Shown here one piece after another: positions 34,701 through 44,222 of a stretch of 64,000 nucleotides of DNA. Origin of the DNA: Alistipes sp. GTDB lineage: Bacteria; Bacteroidota; Bacteroidia; Bacteroidales; Rikenellaceae. The stretch lies in the NCBI GenBank assembly GCA_017465575.1, contig JAFTVX010000021.1, positions 62,001-126,000 on the forward strand. Direction: 5' to 3'. Positions within the stretch are counted from its first letter, which is position 1; each line of letters opens with the position of its first letter. Under the pieces are notes generated by a model. That model saw only the letters and a list, made by a program, of their open reading frames with translations, was not told the origin of the DNA and did no database searches. The translations under genes were made by a program, and so were the position numbers.

Positions 34701-36260
34701 TTAGCGGCGTGATGATGTCGTGCCACCACCCGAGCGTGAGCTACCCGAAGAGTAGCTACCACCCGATGAGCTGCTCGACGATGAGCGAGAGCTACCCAAG
34801 CCGCTGTGTGTAGCGTTGTAGCTCGACTGCTGAGTGTTGCGATACGAGCTCGAAGAGCTTGACGATGAGCTGCGGCTCGAAGAGCTTGACGAACGGAACG
34901 ATGATGAACGATTCGACGAGCTTGACGATGACGAGCGCACGCTGGTTGATGAGCCCTTGTTGCTTGACGACGAAGAACTTACGGTCGAGCCTCGGCGCGA
35001 TGATGTTGAACCACCACCCGATACCGAACTGCCCTTCGACGATGATGAGCTGCTGCCGAGTGCCGAGCTTACGCTGAACGAGTTGCTACGGCTTGTCGAT
35101 GTCGACGAGCCACGGAAGTTGCCTGCCGAGCTGTGGCTGTTGTTCGACGACGAACTTGACGAGCCAACTGTGATACCAGTGCTTACCTTAGCATCGCTCA
35201 CGCTGCTGCGGTTGCTTGACGATGAGCCTACGGTGATATTTGTGCCCTTGCCGGTCGATGTGCCTACGGTGGAATTGCTACCATTGTAGATGCCTGTCGA
35301 TACCGAACCACGGTTGCCACCTGGGCGTGTGGTCAAGCCCGAAGAGCTCTCCACGCGGATGCTGGTGGGCGACTCGTAGCGACTGCCAGTGTTCACGCGG
35401 TTGCCGTTAAGGTTCTCGTTGGGGCGACCTGCCGATGCACCCGAACCTGTGGTGTGGTTGTAGCCGGGGCGGTTGTTGTCGTTATAGCCCGGACGAGTGT
35501 GGTCGGGACGGTGCTGTGGCGGACGCGGAGGTGCAGGATTGTAGCCGTGGCCATGACCGTGGTGGTTATGGTGCGGGTAGTAACCTCCCCACCACCAGTC
35601 GTAGTAGTGGTAGTGGTGGCCGTGGTAGCAGATGTTCCAGTTCCAGTCGTACCACGAGTAGTGAGGATAGCCCCACCATGAGTAGTAGCCGGGACGAGAG
35701 TAGAAGCTCCAACCGAAGTTCCAGGGCGACGAGTAGAGACCGAACGAGATGTTCACAGCACCCCATGAGCCAAACATCGAGGTGATGTACTTAGGCTCAA
35801 CCCAAACTTGGTCACCCGATACCATCACATTGTAGTATGCGGGGTCGTATGCCGAAGCGTAGTACATCGCGCGATTTGCTGCGAGGCTGTAATAGCTCGA
35901 TGGCATGCGGTAGTTGGGCGACTGGAAGCCATAGAGACGACGAGCGTAGGCGCTGCTGTAGTCGTCGGCTACGATGTTTACATAGTTGGGCTCCTCGTCG
36001 TAGTACGACGATGCGTAATACTCTCTCTCGGCGCGTGCTGCCTCCTCCTCTGCGAGGCGCGCCTCCCACTGAGCACGGCGAGCCTCAGCCTCAGCTCGCT
36101 CAGCCTCGGCCTGAGCCTTCAGACGATTCGCCACCTCGGTGCGATTGTCGGTGCGATATAGGTCGCTGGCACCATACGATGCCGAATTCCATAGAGCTGT
36201 ACAGCTGCCGAGCAAGAGTGATGCTGCGGCAAAGCCCATTATCATTACAAACCTTCTCAT
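34701..36260 (-). CDS. Ser-rich, Tyr-rich low-complexity lipoprotein
   Basis: 519 residues. A lipobox (LLLGSC, Cys20) is followed by an Ala/Glu/Arg coiled-coil-like stretch (about 48-85), a Tyr/Trp/His-rich middle (about 85-260, with HHYHYYDWWWGGYYPHHNHH near 220) and a C-terminal Ser/Thr/Gly tail of about 230 residues. The tail resembles an unfolded, possibly glycosylated or adhesive segment. No domain family is recognised. The His/Tyr/Trp section could bind metal or carbohydrate, but that is only a guess. Confidence 0.75.
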   Translation of the reverse strand: MRRFVMIMGFAAASLLLGSCTALWNSASYGASDLYRTDNRTEVANRLKAQAEAERAEAEARRAQWEARLAEEEAARAEREYYASSYYDEEPNYVNIVADDYSSAYARRLYGFQSPNYRMPSSYYSLAANRAMYYASAYDPAYYNVMVSGDQVWVEPKYITSMFGSWGAVNISFGLYSSPWNFGWSFYSRPGYYSWWGYPHYSWYDWNWNICYHGHHYHYYDWWWGGYYPHHNHHGHGHGYNPAPPRPPQHRPDHTRPGYNDNNRPGYNHTTGSGASAGRPNENLNGNRVNTGSRYESPTSIRVESSSGLTTRPGGNRGSVSTGIYNGSNSTVGTSTGKGTNITVGSSSSNRSSVSDAKVSTGITVGSSSSSSNNSHSSAGNFRGSSTSTSRSNSFSVSSALGSSSSSSKGSSVSGGGSTSSRRGSTVSSSSSSNKGSSTSVRSSSSSSSNRSSSFRSSSSSSRSSSSSSSSSYRNTQQSSYNATHSGLGSSRSSSSSSSGGSYSSGSSRSGGGTTSSRR

Positions 36261-36356
36261 AGTTGTATAGTTTTTCTCTTCTTAATTAACGCTTCACGAG
36301 GCAAAGGTCGTACCCAACGAGATAACTTTTTTCGCTAAGGCCCACCTTCGCTATTA

Positions 36357-36364
36357 CAAAGGTA
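36357..36364 (-). promoter_or_regulatory. -7 box for the Ser-rich lipoprotein gene
   Basis: TACCTTTG on the minus strand, 96 bases before the start at 36260. The 385-base gap 36261-36645 otherwise holds AT-rich sequence and the plus-strand box at 36580; no gene is seen. Confidence 0.5.
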
Positions 36365-36579
36365 GTTATTTTTTTGGAAAATCTATGCATTCGAGGGCCA
36401 AAAGCACAAAACACGGGGGTGAACCGCCAAATTGTCGGGGTGAAGTGTGGCAACGAATGAGTGGTTATGGCCTAAAATAGCTTGTTTTTTAATCCAATGC
36501 TACTTATTAAAATTCTATCTGTTTGGTCGATTGAAATTCATTTTTTTTGAATTTCTATGCATGAATTGGAAGATTTTTT

Positions 36580-36587
36580 TATTTTTG
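36580..36587 (+). promoter_or_regulatory. -7 box for the five-gene lipoprotein run
   Basis: TATTTTTG, 58 bases before the start at 36646. No clear -33 element at 19 bases. It is the only promoter-like site before the genes up to 43573. Confidence 0.45.
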
Positions 36588-36645
36588 CAGAATAAATATA
36601 ATACTTAGGCAAACAATTTTAACAACCAACTCTAATTTATCTTTT

Positions 36646-38556
36646 ATGAAAAAGTTCTTATTCGCTTTGGTAGCCGTTGCGCTTACCTTTGCAGTCGGCT
36701 GTAAGCCTACGCCCGACACGCCTAATGGTCCCTCGAAGAATCCTGGGGCTGAGAGTGGCGACCCCGTTGAGTTAACGGACTTCACCGTAACACTCACCTC
36801 GTTGCACTCGGGCGATGTTTTCTTGACCATTGAGCCCAAGCAGAAGGATATGCAGTATTGGTACTCGTTGCAGATTAAGGAGGATATGCCCGAGGCTGAT
36901 GCAGATGTCTATGCTGCCGACCTCGAATACTTCAACTATTTGGCCAACTACTACAGCATGTCGCTCGATGAGTTCTTGTCAAGCAACCTTATTAGTGGCG
37001 ATATTGATTGGCGCTACAACTCGCTCTCGGCACGCACCGAGTATGTGCTCTATATGTATGGCTTGAACCCCGATGGTAGCGCTGTTACCGAGGTTAACCG
37101 CCTTGCATTTACCACCACAGCCGTTGAGCCTCTCGACTGTACATTTGAGATTGTCCCTGCTGACAATACCACCGCTACATCGTTCTCGGTAACCATCGTT
37201 CCTTCGGACGACACCGTAGGTTACTTCTTCGATGTATTCCCTGCGGCGATGTACGAGGAGTACTGCCTAAGTGATGCTGCCAACCTTCCCGCATTTATCG
37301 CTGAGTATATCCCTGCTATTGCTGCCGAGGCTGGCTACACCGTTCCTGTTACTGTGGGCGCTATCTCTAACTATGGCGCTATCACCGCAGACTTTACCTC
37401 GGAGGAGGGTATTCAGCCCTCTAATACCTACTACATCTTTGCTATTGGTATTGGTGCTGATGGCTCAGCTGTTACCGAGGCAGAGGTTATCTCTATAACC
37501 ACTGGCCGACCCCCTATGAACACCTTCGAGGTGTTGGAGGCATCGGTTGAGGATGACCGTGCAACATTCTATGTTACTCCCGACCACAGTGAGTCGTATG
37601 TAGCCTTGTTCGAGCTTCAGGAGTATATGTACGACAATGATGGCAACGCCCTCACTGACGACCAGATTATTGATGCTATCCTCCGTGCTCAGGGCGACAG
37701 CATCGGTAACCACATCTATAGTGGCACCTCTTCGGTTTCGGAGTGCCCCATTATCCCCAACAAGGATTACTACTGCTTGGTATTCGGCTACTTCGGTGGC
37801 GAGGTAACTACGCCTCTCACCAAGGTGGCGTTCAAGACCAAGGAGGCTGATATGGTGGATTGCGAGATTTTCATCACCCTCGGCACTCCCACAACCACAA
37901 CTTGTGGCGTATCGTTCGACCCCTACATCACACCTATGCCCCATATGTTCAACTATATGCCTTATGCAACATACGAGGCATATGGTGCTAACGACGAGGC
38001 TATCAAGCGCTACAACGACGAGCTTATCGACTCGATGTGGGATCCCTCGAAGATGAGCCGTGAGGAGTGGCTCTCACGCGCTTTGGAGACCGACTACAAC
38101 TCATGGACTATCGACGGCTTGGAGCCTAACACTCACTACTTGGTATATGCTATCGGTCTTGTACCCGACGGTACTTACACCACACCTGCCTACTTCAAGG
38201 AGTTTACCACCAAGGAGGTAAAGGAGGGTCCACATGTACAGGAGATTATGTTCAACGGCAACAAGAGTCAGGGCTGGGCACAGGCTTGGATCTATCTCGA
38301 CCTCGACACCGAGGTTAAGACCTTGAAGTTCAGCCATATCGTCAACGACGACGCTGTCTACAATCTCTCGGACGAGGAGCTTCTTGCCTACCTTGAGGAG
38401 GAACACGATACTACTTATGTTCAGGAGATTACGAACCAGACATATGTAACTATCACCGACCAGGGTATCTCGGAGGGTGATACCGTATACTATGCAGGTG
38501 CTGCCTACGATGCCGATGGCAATGCTCGCATCTATCGTGACACCTACACCTTGTAA
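36646..38556 (+). CDS. Surface lipoprotein with repeated Fn3-like domains
   Basis: 636 residues, lipobox AVGC. At least four beta-sandwich repeats end in a recurring pattern: YVLYMYGLNPDGSAVTEV, YYIFAIGIGADGSAV, YYCLVFGYFGG and YLVYAIGLVPDGTYTTP, each followed by a Phe/Ile-Thr-Thr strand. They resemble fibronectin type III modules. Common in gut Bacteroidales as adhesion or glycan-binding surface proteins, but no function is assigned. First of five lipoprotein genes in one direction. Confidence 0.8.
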   Translation: MKKFLFALVAVALTFAVGCKPTPDTPNGPSKNPGAESGDPVELTDFTVTLTSLHSGDVFLTIEPKQKDMQYWYSLQIKEDMPEADADVYAADLEYFNYLANYYSMSLDEFLSSNLISGDIDWRYNSLSARTEYVLYMYGLNPDGSAVTEVNRLAFTTTAVEPLDCTFEIVPADNTTATSFSVTIVPSDDTVGYFFDVFPAAMYEEYCLSDAANLPAFIAEYIPAIAAEAGYTVPVTVGAISNYGAITADFTSEEGIQPSNTYYIFAIGIGADGSAVTEAEVISITTGRPPMNTFEVLEASVEDDRATFYVTPDHSESYVALFELQEYMYDNDGNALTDDQIIDAILRAQGDSIGNHIYSGTSSVSECPIIPNKDYYCLVFGYFGGEVTTPLTKVAFKTKEADMVDCEIFITLGTPTTTTCGVSFDPYITPMPHMFNYMPYATYEAYGANDEAIKRYNDELIDSMWDPSKMSREEWLSRALETDYNSWTIDGLEPNTHYLVYAIGLVPDGTYTTPAYFKEFTTKEVKEGPHVQEIMFNGNKSQGWAQAWIYLDLDTEVKTLKFSHIVNDDAVYNLSDEELLAYLEEEHDTTYVQEITNQTYVTITDQGISEGDTVYYAGAAYDADGNARIYRDTYTL

Positions 38557-38561
38557 TAGCT

Positions 38562-39206
38562 ATGAAGAAGTTATCATTTATTATGATGATGGCTGCAATC
38601 GTTAGCCTGTCGTTCGCCTGCTCGGAGCCTACTCCGAGCGACGACCCGGGCAACACCGAGCAGCCAAATCCCAACGATGACCCTGAGAAGAAGGAGCTCA
38701 AGGTTGGCGACTACTATAAGGAGGGTCTTGCCGAGGGTATCATCGCCTTTTTGGAGGAGGATGGCGAGCACGGCTTGCTTATCTCTATCGATGAGACCGT
38801 GGCACAGTGGTCTACCGAGCACGAGATGCTCACCGTGCAGGGTGGCGAGTTCTCGATGGAGGATGGTGCCAAGAATTGCGCCTATATCCGCACACAGGAG
38901 AACTGGGAGGCACTCTATCCCGCCTTTGCGTGGTGCCACGCGAAGAATGTCTTGGGTCTTAATGCTTGGTTTTTACCCTCGATTGGCGAGTTCCGCCAGA
39001 TTCTGCCCGCGGTTGAGGCTATCAACGCTACGCTCGAGGAGATGGGCGAGACAACCCTCGCTATGGGCGTTAACGACAGCTACTGGACATCTGTTGAGGT
39101 GGGCGTGCAGGCTGCTTATGCCTTCAGCTTCTCGGAGGGCGACATCGCATCGTACGACATCGACAAGCTCAATGAGCACTATGTGCGTGCTATGCGTAAG
39201 TTCTAA
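38562..39206 (+). CDS. Lipoprotein with DUF1566/FISUMP-like domain
   Basis: 214 residues, lipobox LSFAC. The last 110 residues carry the pattern seen in DUF1566 and Fibrobacter-paralogous domains: AWFLPSIGEFRQILP, YWTSVE and a terminal RAMRKF. These C-type-lectin-like folds occur in many Bacteroidetes surface proteins; ligand unknown. Lies 5 bases behind the Fn3-like gene. Confidence 0.7.
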   Translation: MKKLSFIMMMAAIVSLSFACSEPTPSDDPGNTEQPNPNDDPEKKELKVGDYYKEGLAEGIIAFLEEDGEHGLLISIDETVAQWSTEHEMLTVQGGEFSMEDGAKNCAYIRTQENWEALYPAFAWCHAKNVLGLNAWFLPSIGEFRQILPAVEAINATLEEMGETTLAMGVNDSYWTSVEVGVQAAYAFSFSEGDIASYDIDKLNEHYVRAMRKF

Positions 39207-39240
39207 TTTAGCGACCGTTAGAATTTTATCTTAAACGACA

Positions 39241-41121
39241 ATGAAACGATTTTTTGCACTATTATCGTTCGTGGCCGTGGCAATGCTCTCGGCGTGCGAC
39301 CCCGCACCTGTTGACGAGTCTAAGCCTGGCGACCCCGCAACCCTAAATATCGACGATAACCTCATCCAGGTGAGTGCCTCGGGTGGCGACTACGCCTTTA
39401 CCTATACGCTCGAGAACCCCGATGGCTCGGAGCTTAAGGCAGAGGCTGCTGCCGACTGGATTCACAGCTTCGACCTCTCGATAGAGGGCGAGGTGAGCTT
39501 TACGGTAGATGCCAATACAGCTGCCGAGTCGCGCATTGCCAACCTCTATTTGAAGTATGGCAAGGCCGAGGATAAAATTGTGGTATCGCAGTCAGGTATT
39601 GCTCCTGGAGATATTGAGTACGAGTTTGAGGTTAACTACGATATCGATGGCCCCTATGTCGATATGAATGTTAAGGTTAGCCCCGATGGCACACGCTACT
39701 TTGCGTGGTACTACCCTAAGGAGACCTTGGAAGAGGCTCTTGCTCAGTCACCTGGTGTAAGCATCGAGCAGTATCTCAACCGCTGGGTCGAGGTCGACCT
39801 CTCAGATGCTATCTACTATGGCGCGTATGCTGGCTATACCGCCGAGCAGGCAGTAGCAGAGATTACCTTTGTTGGCGAGTCAACGCAGTCGTTCGAGCTT
39901 AATGGCGAGTCGGACTTCTATGGCTTTGTTTGTGCCGTGAGCGATGGTGGCGAGCGTCTCTCGGATGTCGAGGTGTCGGAGTTCCGCACAGGTGCTGTTA
40001 AGCCCTCGTCGAACCAAATTGGCGTAGAGGTTGGCGACATCAATAGCGACCGTTTTGACTATACCATAACTACGACCAACGACGACCAGTATGCCGTTAT
40101 CGTGTTCCCCACAGCCGAGGTTGAGAACCTAACCGACACGGAGATTGTGGCGATGTTCAACGACATCGACAACTATATTCCCTATCTCCACCGCAATGGC
40201 TTCTCGACAACGGCACTTGTAGAGAAGGAGGATAGCGACTACAGCATTCTTGCATTTGGTTACGAGTATGGTATGGCAACGACTGAGATTAAGCGTGTTA
40301 ATGTCCATACGCTTAAGTACGACCCCACGGCAACTGCCGAGTTCCAGATTGATATAAAGAAGGTTACCAACTTCCGTATCAAGGCTACGGTAGATGCGAC
40401 ACCTAAGACATGCCTCTACTATGCCGACTACTGCTACGAGGGCGAAACCGCCGAAGAGCTTATGGCAATGGTACACGAGGCTGCGCAGTGGTATGTCGAC
40501 AATGGCTACTTTAACTCGTTGGCTGCATCGATGAAGTCGGTGTGCTTGAAGGGCAAGCGCGATATGGAGTTTACGGGTCTTGAGCCAGAGAGCAACTACC
40601 GCATCTTTGCCGTAGGTGTTGACGAGCTTACAGGCGAGTTCAACACCGAGGTATTCTTCACCGAGATTATCACCACCCCCGCAAGAGAGCTATCAGAGGG
40701 TTATATCGAGATTTCGGTTGACGACTACTTCTACGACTTCGACCTTGCGGAGGTCTATCCCGAGGAGTTTACCAATCCTGAGGGTTGGGCTGTTGTGCCC
40801 TTGGAGGTCAATATTCATGGCGATGTTGTGGATTACTACTACGACATCTATACCGATGACCTTACGGATACTACCTATGCTCCCGATGAGGGCCTTATCC
40901 TCGACCTTGAGGCTAATGGTATCCACAACAAACCACTTATCATGTCGTATTGCTACTTCGAGTCGCCTCTTACGCTTGTCTACTTCTCGAAGGATAGCAA
41001 CGATAACTTTAGCGCTGTAACACGAGTACCTCTTATGCTCTTCCCCGCAGGTTGTTCGCCTGTCGAGGATTTCAAGTATGGCGATGCTATCGAAACGAGG
41101 GCTCGTAGCTTTAAAAAGTAG
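39241..41121 (+). CDS. BACON-domain surface lipoprotein
   Basis: 626 residues, lipobox MLSAC. A BACON-like domain covers about residues 34-118 (VSASGGDYAFTY, then WIHSF, then KIVVSQSG at its end). Several beta-sandwich repeats follow, with closing strands like those of the 36646 gene (FYGFVCAVSDGGERLS, YRIFAVGVDELTG). BACON domains are linked to carbohydrate or mucin binding in gut Bacteroidota. The two proteins appear to be paralogues over their C-terminal repeats. Confidence 0.8.
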   Translation: MKRFFALLSFVAVAMLSACDPAPVDESKPGDPATLNIDDNLIQVSASGGDYAFTYTLENPDGSELKAEAAADWIHSFDLSIEGEVSFTVDANTAAESRIANLYLKYGKAEDKIVVSQSGIAPGDIEYEFEVNYDIDGPYVDMNVKVSPDGTRYFAWYYPKETLEEALAQSPGVSIEQYLNRWVEVDLSDAIYYGAYAGYTAEQAVAEITFVGESTQSFELNGESDFYGFVCAVSDGGERLSDVEVSEFRTGAVKPSSNQIGVEVGDINSDRFDYTITTTNDDQYAVIVFPTAEVENLTDTEIVAMFNDIDNYIPYLHRNGFSTTALVEKEDSDYSILAFGYEYGMATTEIKRVNVHTLKYDPTATAEFQIDIKKVTNFRIKATVDATPKTCLYYADYCYEGETAEELMAMVHEAAQWYVDNGYFNSLAASMKSVCLKGKRDMEFTGLEPESNYRIFAVGVDELTGEFNTEVFFTEIITTPARELSEGYIEISVDDYFYDFDLAEVYPEEFTNPEGWAVVPLEVNIHGDVVDYYYDIYTDDLTDTTYAPDEGLILDLEANGIHNKPLIMSYCYFESPLTLVYFSKDSNDNFSAVTRVPLMLFPAGCSPVEDFKYGDAIETRARSFKK

Positions 41122-41129
41122 AAAACGCT

Positions 41130-43124
41130 ATGAAACACAGATTATTGATTATCCTATTGGCGATAGCGGCAGTAGGCTGTGTTAAGGATAGAACAACCTC
41201 GCCTGTGGAGACCCCACAGAGCGAGGCTGTTCGCCTTAAACATATCGGCGACCTTACGGCTAACTATCGCGAGGGTAGCCTTCTTATCTACTTCGATGAG
41301 GATACTACCGATGCTCTTCGCGAGGGCAACGACGATGCTGTATCACACATCTTTGATGGTGTGGCACTCAATAGCTTGGAGCCTGCTATCCGCCATACGC
41401 CAAAGAACGAGGCGTTGGCTCGTGAGTTGGGCCTTCATCGTTGGTTTGTCGCTCAGTTCGATAGCCTACACTCGGTAGACGATGTCATTGCTCTGGTAGC
41501 GCCCCATGCTGAGGTGTGCGCCGTAGAGTATAACACCCTCTCGTCGTTGGCTTCGGACTGCGTTGCTACGCCCTACCACGCTGCAACGCCCACTGCGCAA
41601 CCTTTGGCTTCGGAGCTTGGCTTTAACGACTCGATGAATGAGTTGCAGTGGAACTTGTATAACACAGGTAGCCAGGTTATTGCTCGCACAGCGCGTGAGG
41701 GTGCTGATGTGGGTGTTAAGGATGCTTGGAGGCTTACTGCGGGCTCGCCCGATGTTATCGTTGCGGTGTGCGATGCCCCTATTAAGTATACCCACCCCGA
41801 TTTGAAAGATGCTATGTGGACAAACGCCGCCGAGCTTAATGGTGCGGAGGGTATCGATGACGATGGCAACGGCTTTGTTGATGATATCCACGGCTATAAC
41901 TTCTGCTCGGAGGGCTACTCTAACGGAGCTATCAACTGGCTTGTAGATGGCGAGTCGGGCCATGGTACACATGTGGCAGGTATCATCGCCGCCACGAACA
42001 ACAACTCTATCGGTGTAAGTTCTATCGCTGGTGGCTCGGGCTCGGGTGATGGTGTACGCCTTATGTCGTGCCAGATTTTCGAAGGTAGCGTATCGGCTGG
42101 CAACCGCGAGATTGCTGAGGCCTTCACCTATGCTGCCGACAATGGCGCTTGTATCGCTCAGTGCTCGTATGGCTACGATGCAAGCTTCTATGCCAACGAC
42201 AACGCCTATATTAATGCTTCGACCTTGGAGTACCGCGCTATCAAGTACTTCATCGCCCCTGAGAATGCCAACCACCCCGCCTTAGATGCCAATATCGCTA
42301 TCTTTGCTGCTGGCAACGAGGCGGCTTCGAACTCCGACTATCCCGGTGCACTGCCTATCTGCATCTCGGTTACGGCCTTTGGCCCCGATTTTCTTCCTGG
42401 CTTCTATACCAACTATGGCCGTGGCTGTAATATTGCTGCTCCTGGTGGCGATAAGCTTCAGGCTCAGGATGGTCGTTACGACTATGCGCAGATTCTCTCG
42501 ACCTGCATCTCTGAGGTCGCAGGTGACTACGCTTGGATGTCGGGTACCTCGATGGCCTGCCCCCATGTTTCGGGTGTTGCGGCTCTTGGTATCTCCTATG
42601 CCGGTAAGCTCGGTAAGAGGTTTACGGCCGATGAGTTCAAGGCGATGCTTATCACCTCGGTTAACGACATCAACTCGCTACTTACGGGCACAAAGGAGTA
42701 CCCCTCAGATGGTGTGTCGCTCGACCTTAAGAGCTACTACAAACGAATGGGTACGGGTGCAATCGATGCTTGGCGCCTTATGATGCAGATTGAGGGTACA
42801 CCCTCGATTATGGTGCGCCAGGGTGAGCAGTCTATGGTAAGCCTCGACGAGTACTTCGGCGAGTCGTCTGAGGACCTCACCTACCTCGATATCACCTACG
42901 ACGACGATGCAAAGGCGGTCTTGGGCATCACCACAAAGCCTAAGATTAAAGATGGAATGCTCAATATCAAGTGTAACAACCTCGGCTCGGCAAAGGTTAG
43001 GATTTCGGCTATTGCTGGTGGAGGACAGCTTGGAGGTGGTAATAATATCGGTGGTACAGAGATTGTGAAGGAGGTTTCGATTATCTCGCGCGGTGTCACC
43101 ACAACTAATGGAGGATGGTTCTAA
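41130..43124 (+). CDS. Subtilisin-family (S8) lipoprotein protease
   Basis: 664 residues, lipobox AVGC, so it is a surface or periplasmic peptidase. The first 150 residues look like an inhibitor-type propeptide. The triad is visible: Asp215 (VAVCDAPIKYTHPDL), His278 (GHGTHVAGIIAA) and Ser474 (SGTSMACPHVSG). The oxyanion Asn is in FAAGNE. The Asp motif reads D-A-P instead of the usual D-[ST]-G, a modest deviation. A C-terminal beta domain of about 90 residues follows. It may process neighbouring surface lipoproteins; that is inference from position. Confidence 0.9.
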   Translation: MKHRLLIILLAIAAVGCVKDRTTSPVETPQSEAVRLKHIGDLTANYREGSLLIYFDEDTTDALREGNDDAVSHIFDGVALNSLEPAIRHTPKNEALARELGLHRWFVAQFDSLHSVDDVIALVAPHAEVCAVEYNTLSSLASDCVATPYHAATPTAQPLASELGFNDSMNELQWNLYNTGSQVIARTAREGADVGVKDAWRLTAGSPDVIVAVCDAPIKYTHPDLKDAMWTNAAELNGAEGIDDDGNGFVDDIHGYNFCSEGYSNGAINWLVDGESGHGTHVAGIIAATNNNSIGVSSIAGGSGSGDGVRLMSCQIFEGSVSAGNREIAEAFTYAADNGACIAQCSYGYDASFYANDNAYINASTLEYRAIKYFIAPENANHPALDANIAIFAAGNEAASNSDYPGALPICISVTAFGPDFLPGFYTNYGRGCNIAAPGGDKLQAQDGRYDYAQILSTCISEVAGDYAWMSGTSMACPHVSGVAALGISYAGKLGKRFTADEFKAMLITSVNDINSLLTGTKEYPSDGVSLDLKSYYKRMGTGAIDAWRLMMQIEGTPSIMVRQGEQSMVSLDEYFGESSEDLTYLDITYDDDAKAVLGITTKPKIKDGMLNIKCNNLGSAKVRISAIAGGGQLGGGNNIGGTEIVKEVSIISRGVTTTNGGWF

Positions 43125-43573
43125 TGCGACGACTATTTTATATTATGATGCTCGCTTTGGCCGTTGTTGCCACAGCGTGCAAGAAGGAAAAGGCTCCCGA
43201 GGATATCACGCCTAAGCTCTATGGTGAGTGGCATTGCGAGCCCGATAGCTTCTCGGCTGATGTCTATGTCGCCTTCAACGCAGATGGCTCGTTTGACCTC
43301 TATCAGCTTATTGGCGAGGGTCGCTACCGCTACTATGCAGGTAGCTGGTATGTCAAGGGCAAGACCCTCTCGGGTATCTATGCCGACGAGAGCGCTTGGG
43401 GCTCAGACTATACCGTGGCACTTCCCGATGTCGATACGATTACGCTTACGGCAACGAATGGCTCGGAAGAGGTTATGACCTACCGCCGTTGTGAAATTCC
43501 TGCCTCGGTAAAGGAGGAGAGCACCACAATGCGCTCTTCAACCGATGCGGAGATGCAACGCCCCTGGTTCTAA
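43124..43573 (+). CDS. Small lipocalin-like lipoprotein
   Basis: 149 residues, starting at the ATG overlapping the subtilase stop (TAATG), which suits a signal peptide MRRLFYIMMLALAVVATAC with Cys19. An in-frame ATG at 43115 is less likely. The mature part (GEWHCEPDS, VYVAFNADGSFDLYQ, GRYRYYAGSWYVKGKTLSG) has the strand pattern of lipocalin-like domains. Function unknown; tight coupling to the protease suggests a partner or inhibitor. Confidence 0.75.
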   Translation: MRRLFYIMMLALAVVATACKKEKAPEDITPKLYGEWHCEPDSFSADVYVAFNADGSFDLYQLIGEGRYRYYAGSWYVKGKTLSGIYADESAWGSDYTVALPDVDTITLTATNGSEEVMTYRRCEIPASVKEESTTMRSSTDAEMQRPWF

Positions 43574-43591
43574 GTATCTTGGGACGGTGAT

Positions 43592-43631
43592 AAAACAATA
43601 GACCAACCTGCGATGGGTTGGTCTATTGTTT
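43592..43631. terminator. Strong bidirectional terminator
   Basis: Perfect 17-bp stem (43592-43608 with 43615-43631) and a 6-base loop, A-rich before and T-rich after. It separates the lipoprotein run from the convergent pth gene and overlaps the first base of the pth stop. Confidence 0.85.
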
Positions 43632-44194
43632 TATTTGCCGTTGTAGCTATTCATCGTGCGGTCGGGGCCGATGGAGACGAACGAGAGAATGGCATCGCCA
43701 AAGAGCTTTAGGCGCTCGGGCATCAACTTAAGTTCCTCGTCCGAGAAGTCGCCAAGGACATAGTCGACCTGATGGCCTCGGGGGAAGTCGCCACCCACGC
43801 CAAAGCGAAGGCGTGCGTAGTTGTTGCCACCCATAAGCTCGGTGATATTCTTCAAGCCGTTGTGGCCACCCTCCGAGCCATTCTTACGCATACGGAAGGT
43901 GCCGAAGGGCAACGCTATATCGTCAGATATGACGAGCAGGTTCTCACGCGGTATGCGCTCCTGCTCCATCCAGTAGCGTACTGCCTTGCCCGAGAGATTC
44001 ATATAGGTCGAGGGCTTGAGCAGCAGGATGGTGCGACCACGGTGCTTGAGGGTCGCCATAGCGCCATAACGCACCGTCGTAAAAGAGATATTGGATGCCT
44101 CAGCTAAGGCATCCAACACTCTAAAACCTATGTTGTGACGGGTAGCGGCGTACTCGGCGCCGATGTTACCCAAGCCGACAACAAGATACTTCAT
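43631..44194 (-). CDS. pth: Peptidyl-tRNA hydrolase
   Basis: 187 residues. Recycles peptidyl-tRNAs dropped by ribosomes. Seen: GLGNIGAEYAATRHNIGF near residues 7-24 with the catalytic His, the KPSTYMNLSG block near 60, the catalytic Asp region VISDDIALPFG, and GGHNGLKNI near 113. It lies 28 bases downstream of rplY, a common arrangement in bacteria. Confidence 0.95.
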   Translation of the reverse strand: MKYLVVGLGNIGAEYAATRHNIGFRVLDALAEASNISFTTVRYGAMATLKHRGRTILLLKPSTYMNLSGKAVRYWMEQERIPRENLLVISDDIALPFGTFRMRKNGSEGGHNGLKNITELMGGNNYARLRFGVGGDFPRGHQVDYVLGDFSDEELKLMPERLKLFGDAILSFVSIGPDRTMNSYNGK

Positions 44195-44222
44195 CTTCTT
44201 GCGGTATTAAACCACTCTACGA

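Noticed and set aside
34701..35400. Plus-strand acidic ORF (34834-35289) opposite the Ser-rich tail
   Set aside because: It is the mirror of repeated Ser codons on the minus strand. The minus-strand gene has a signal peptide and promoter; this one has neither.
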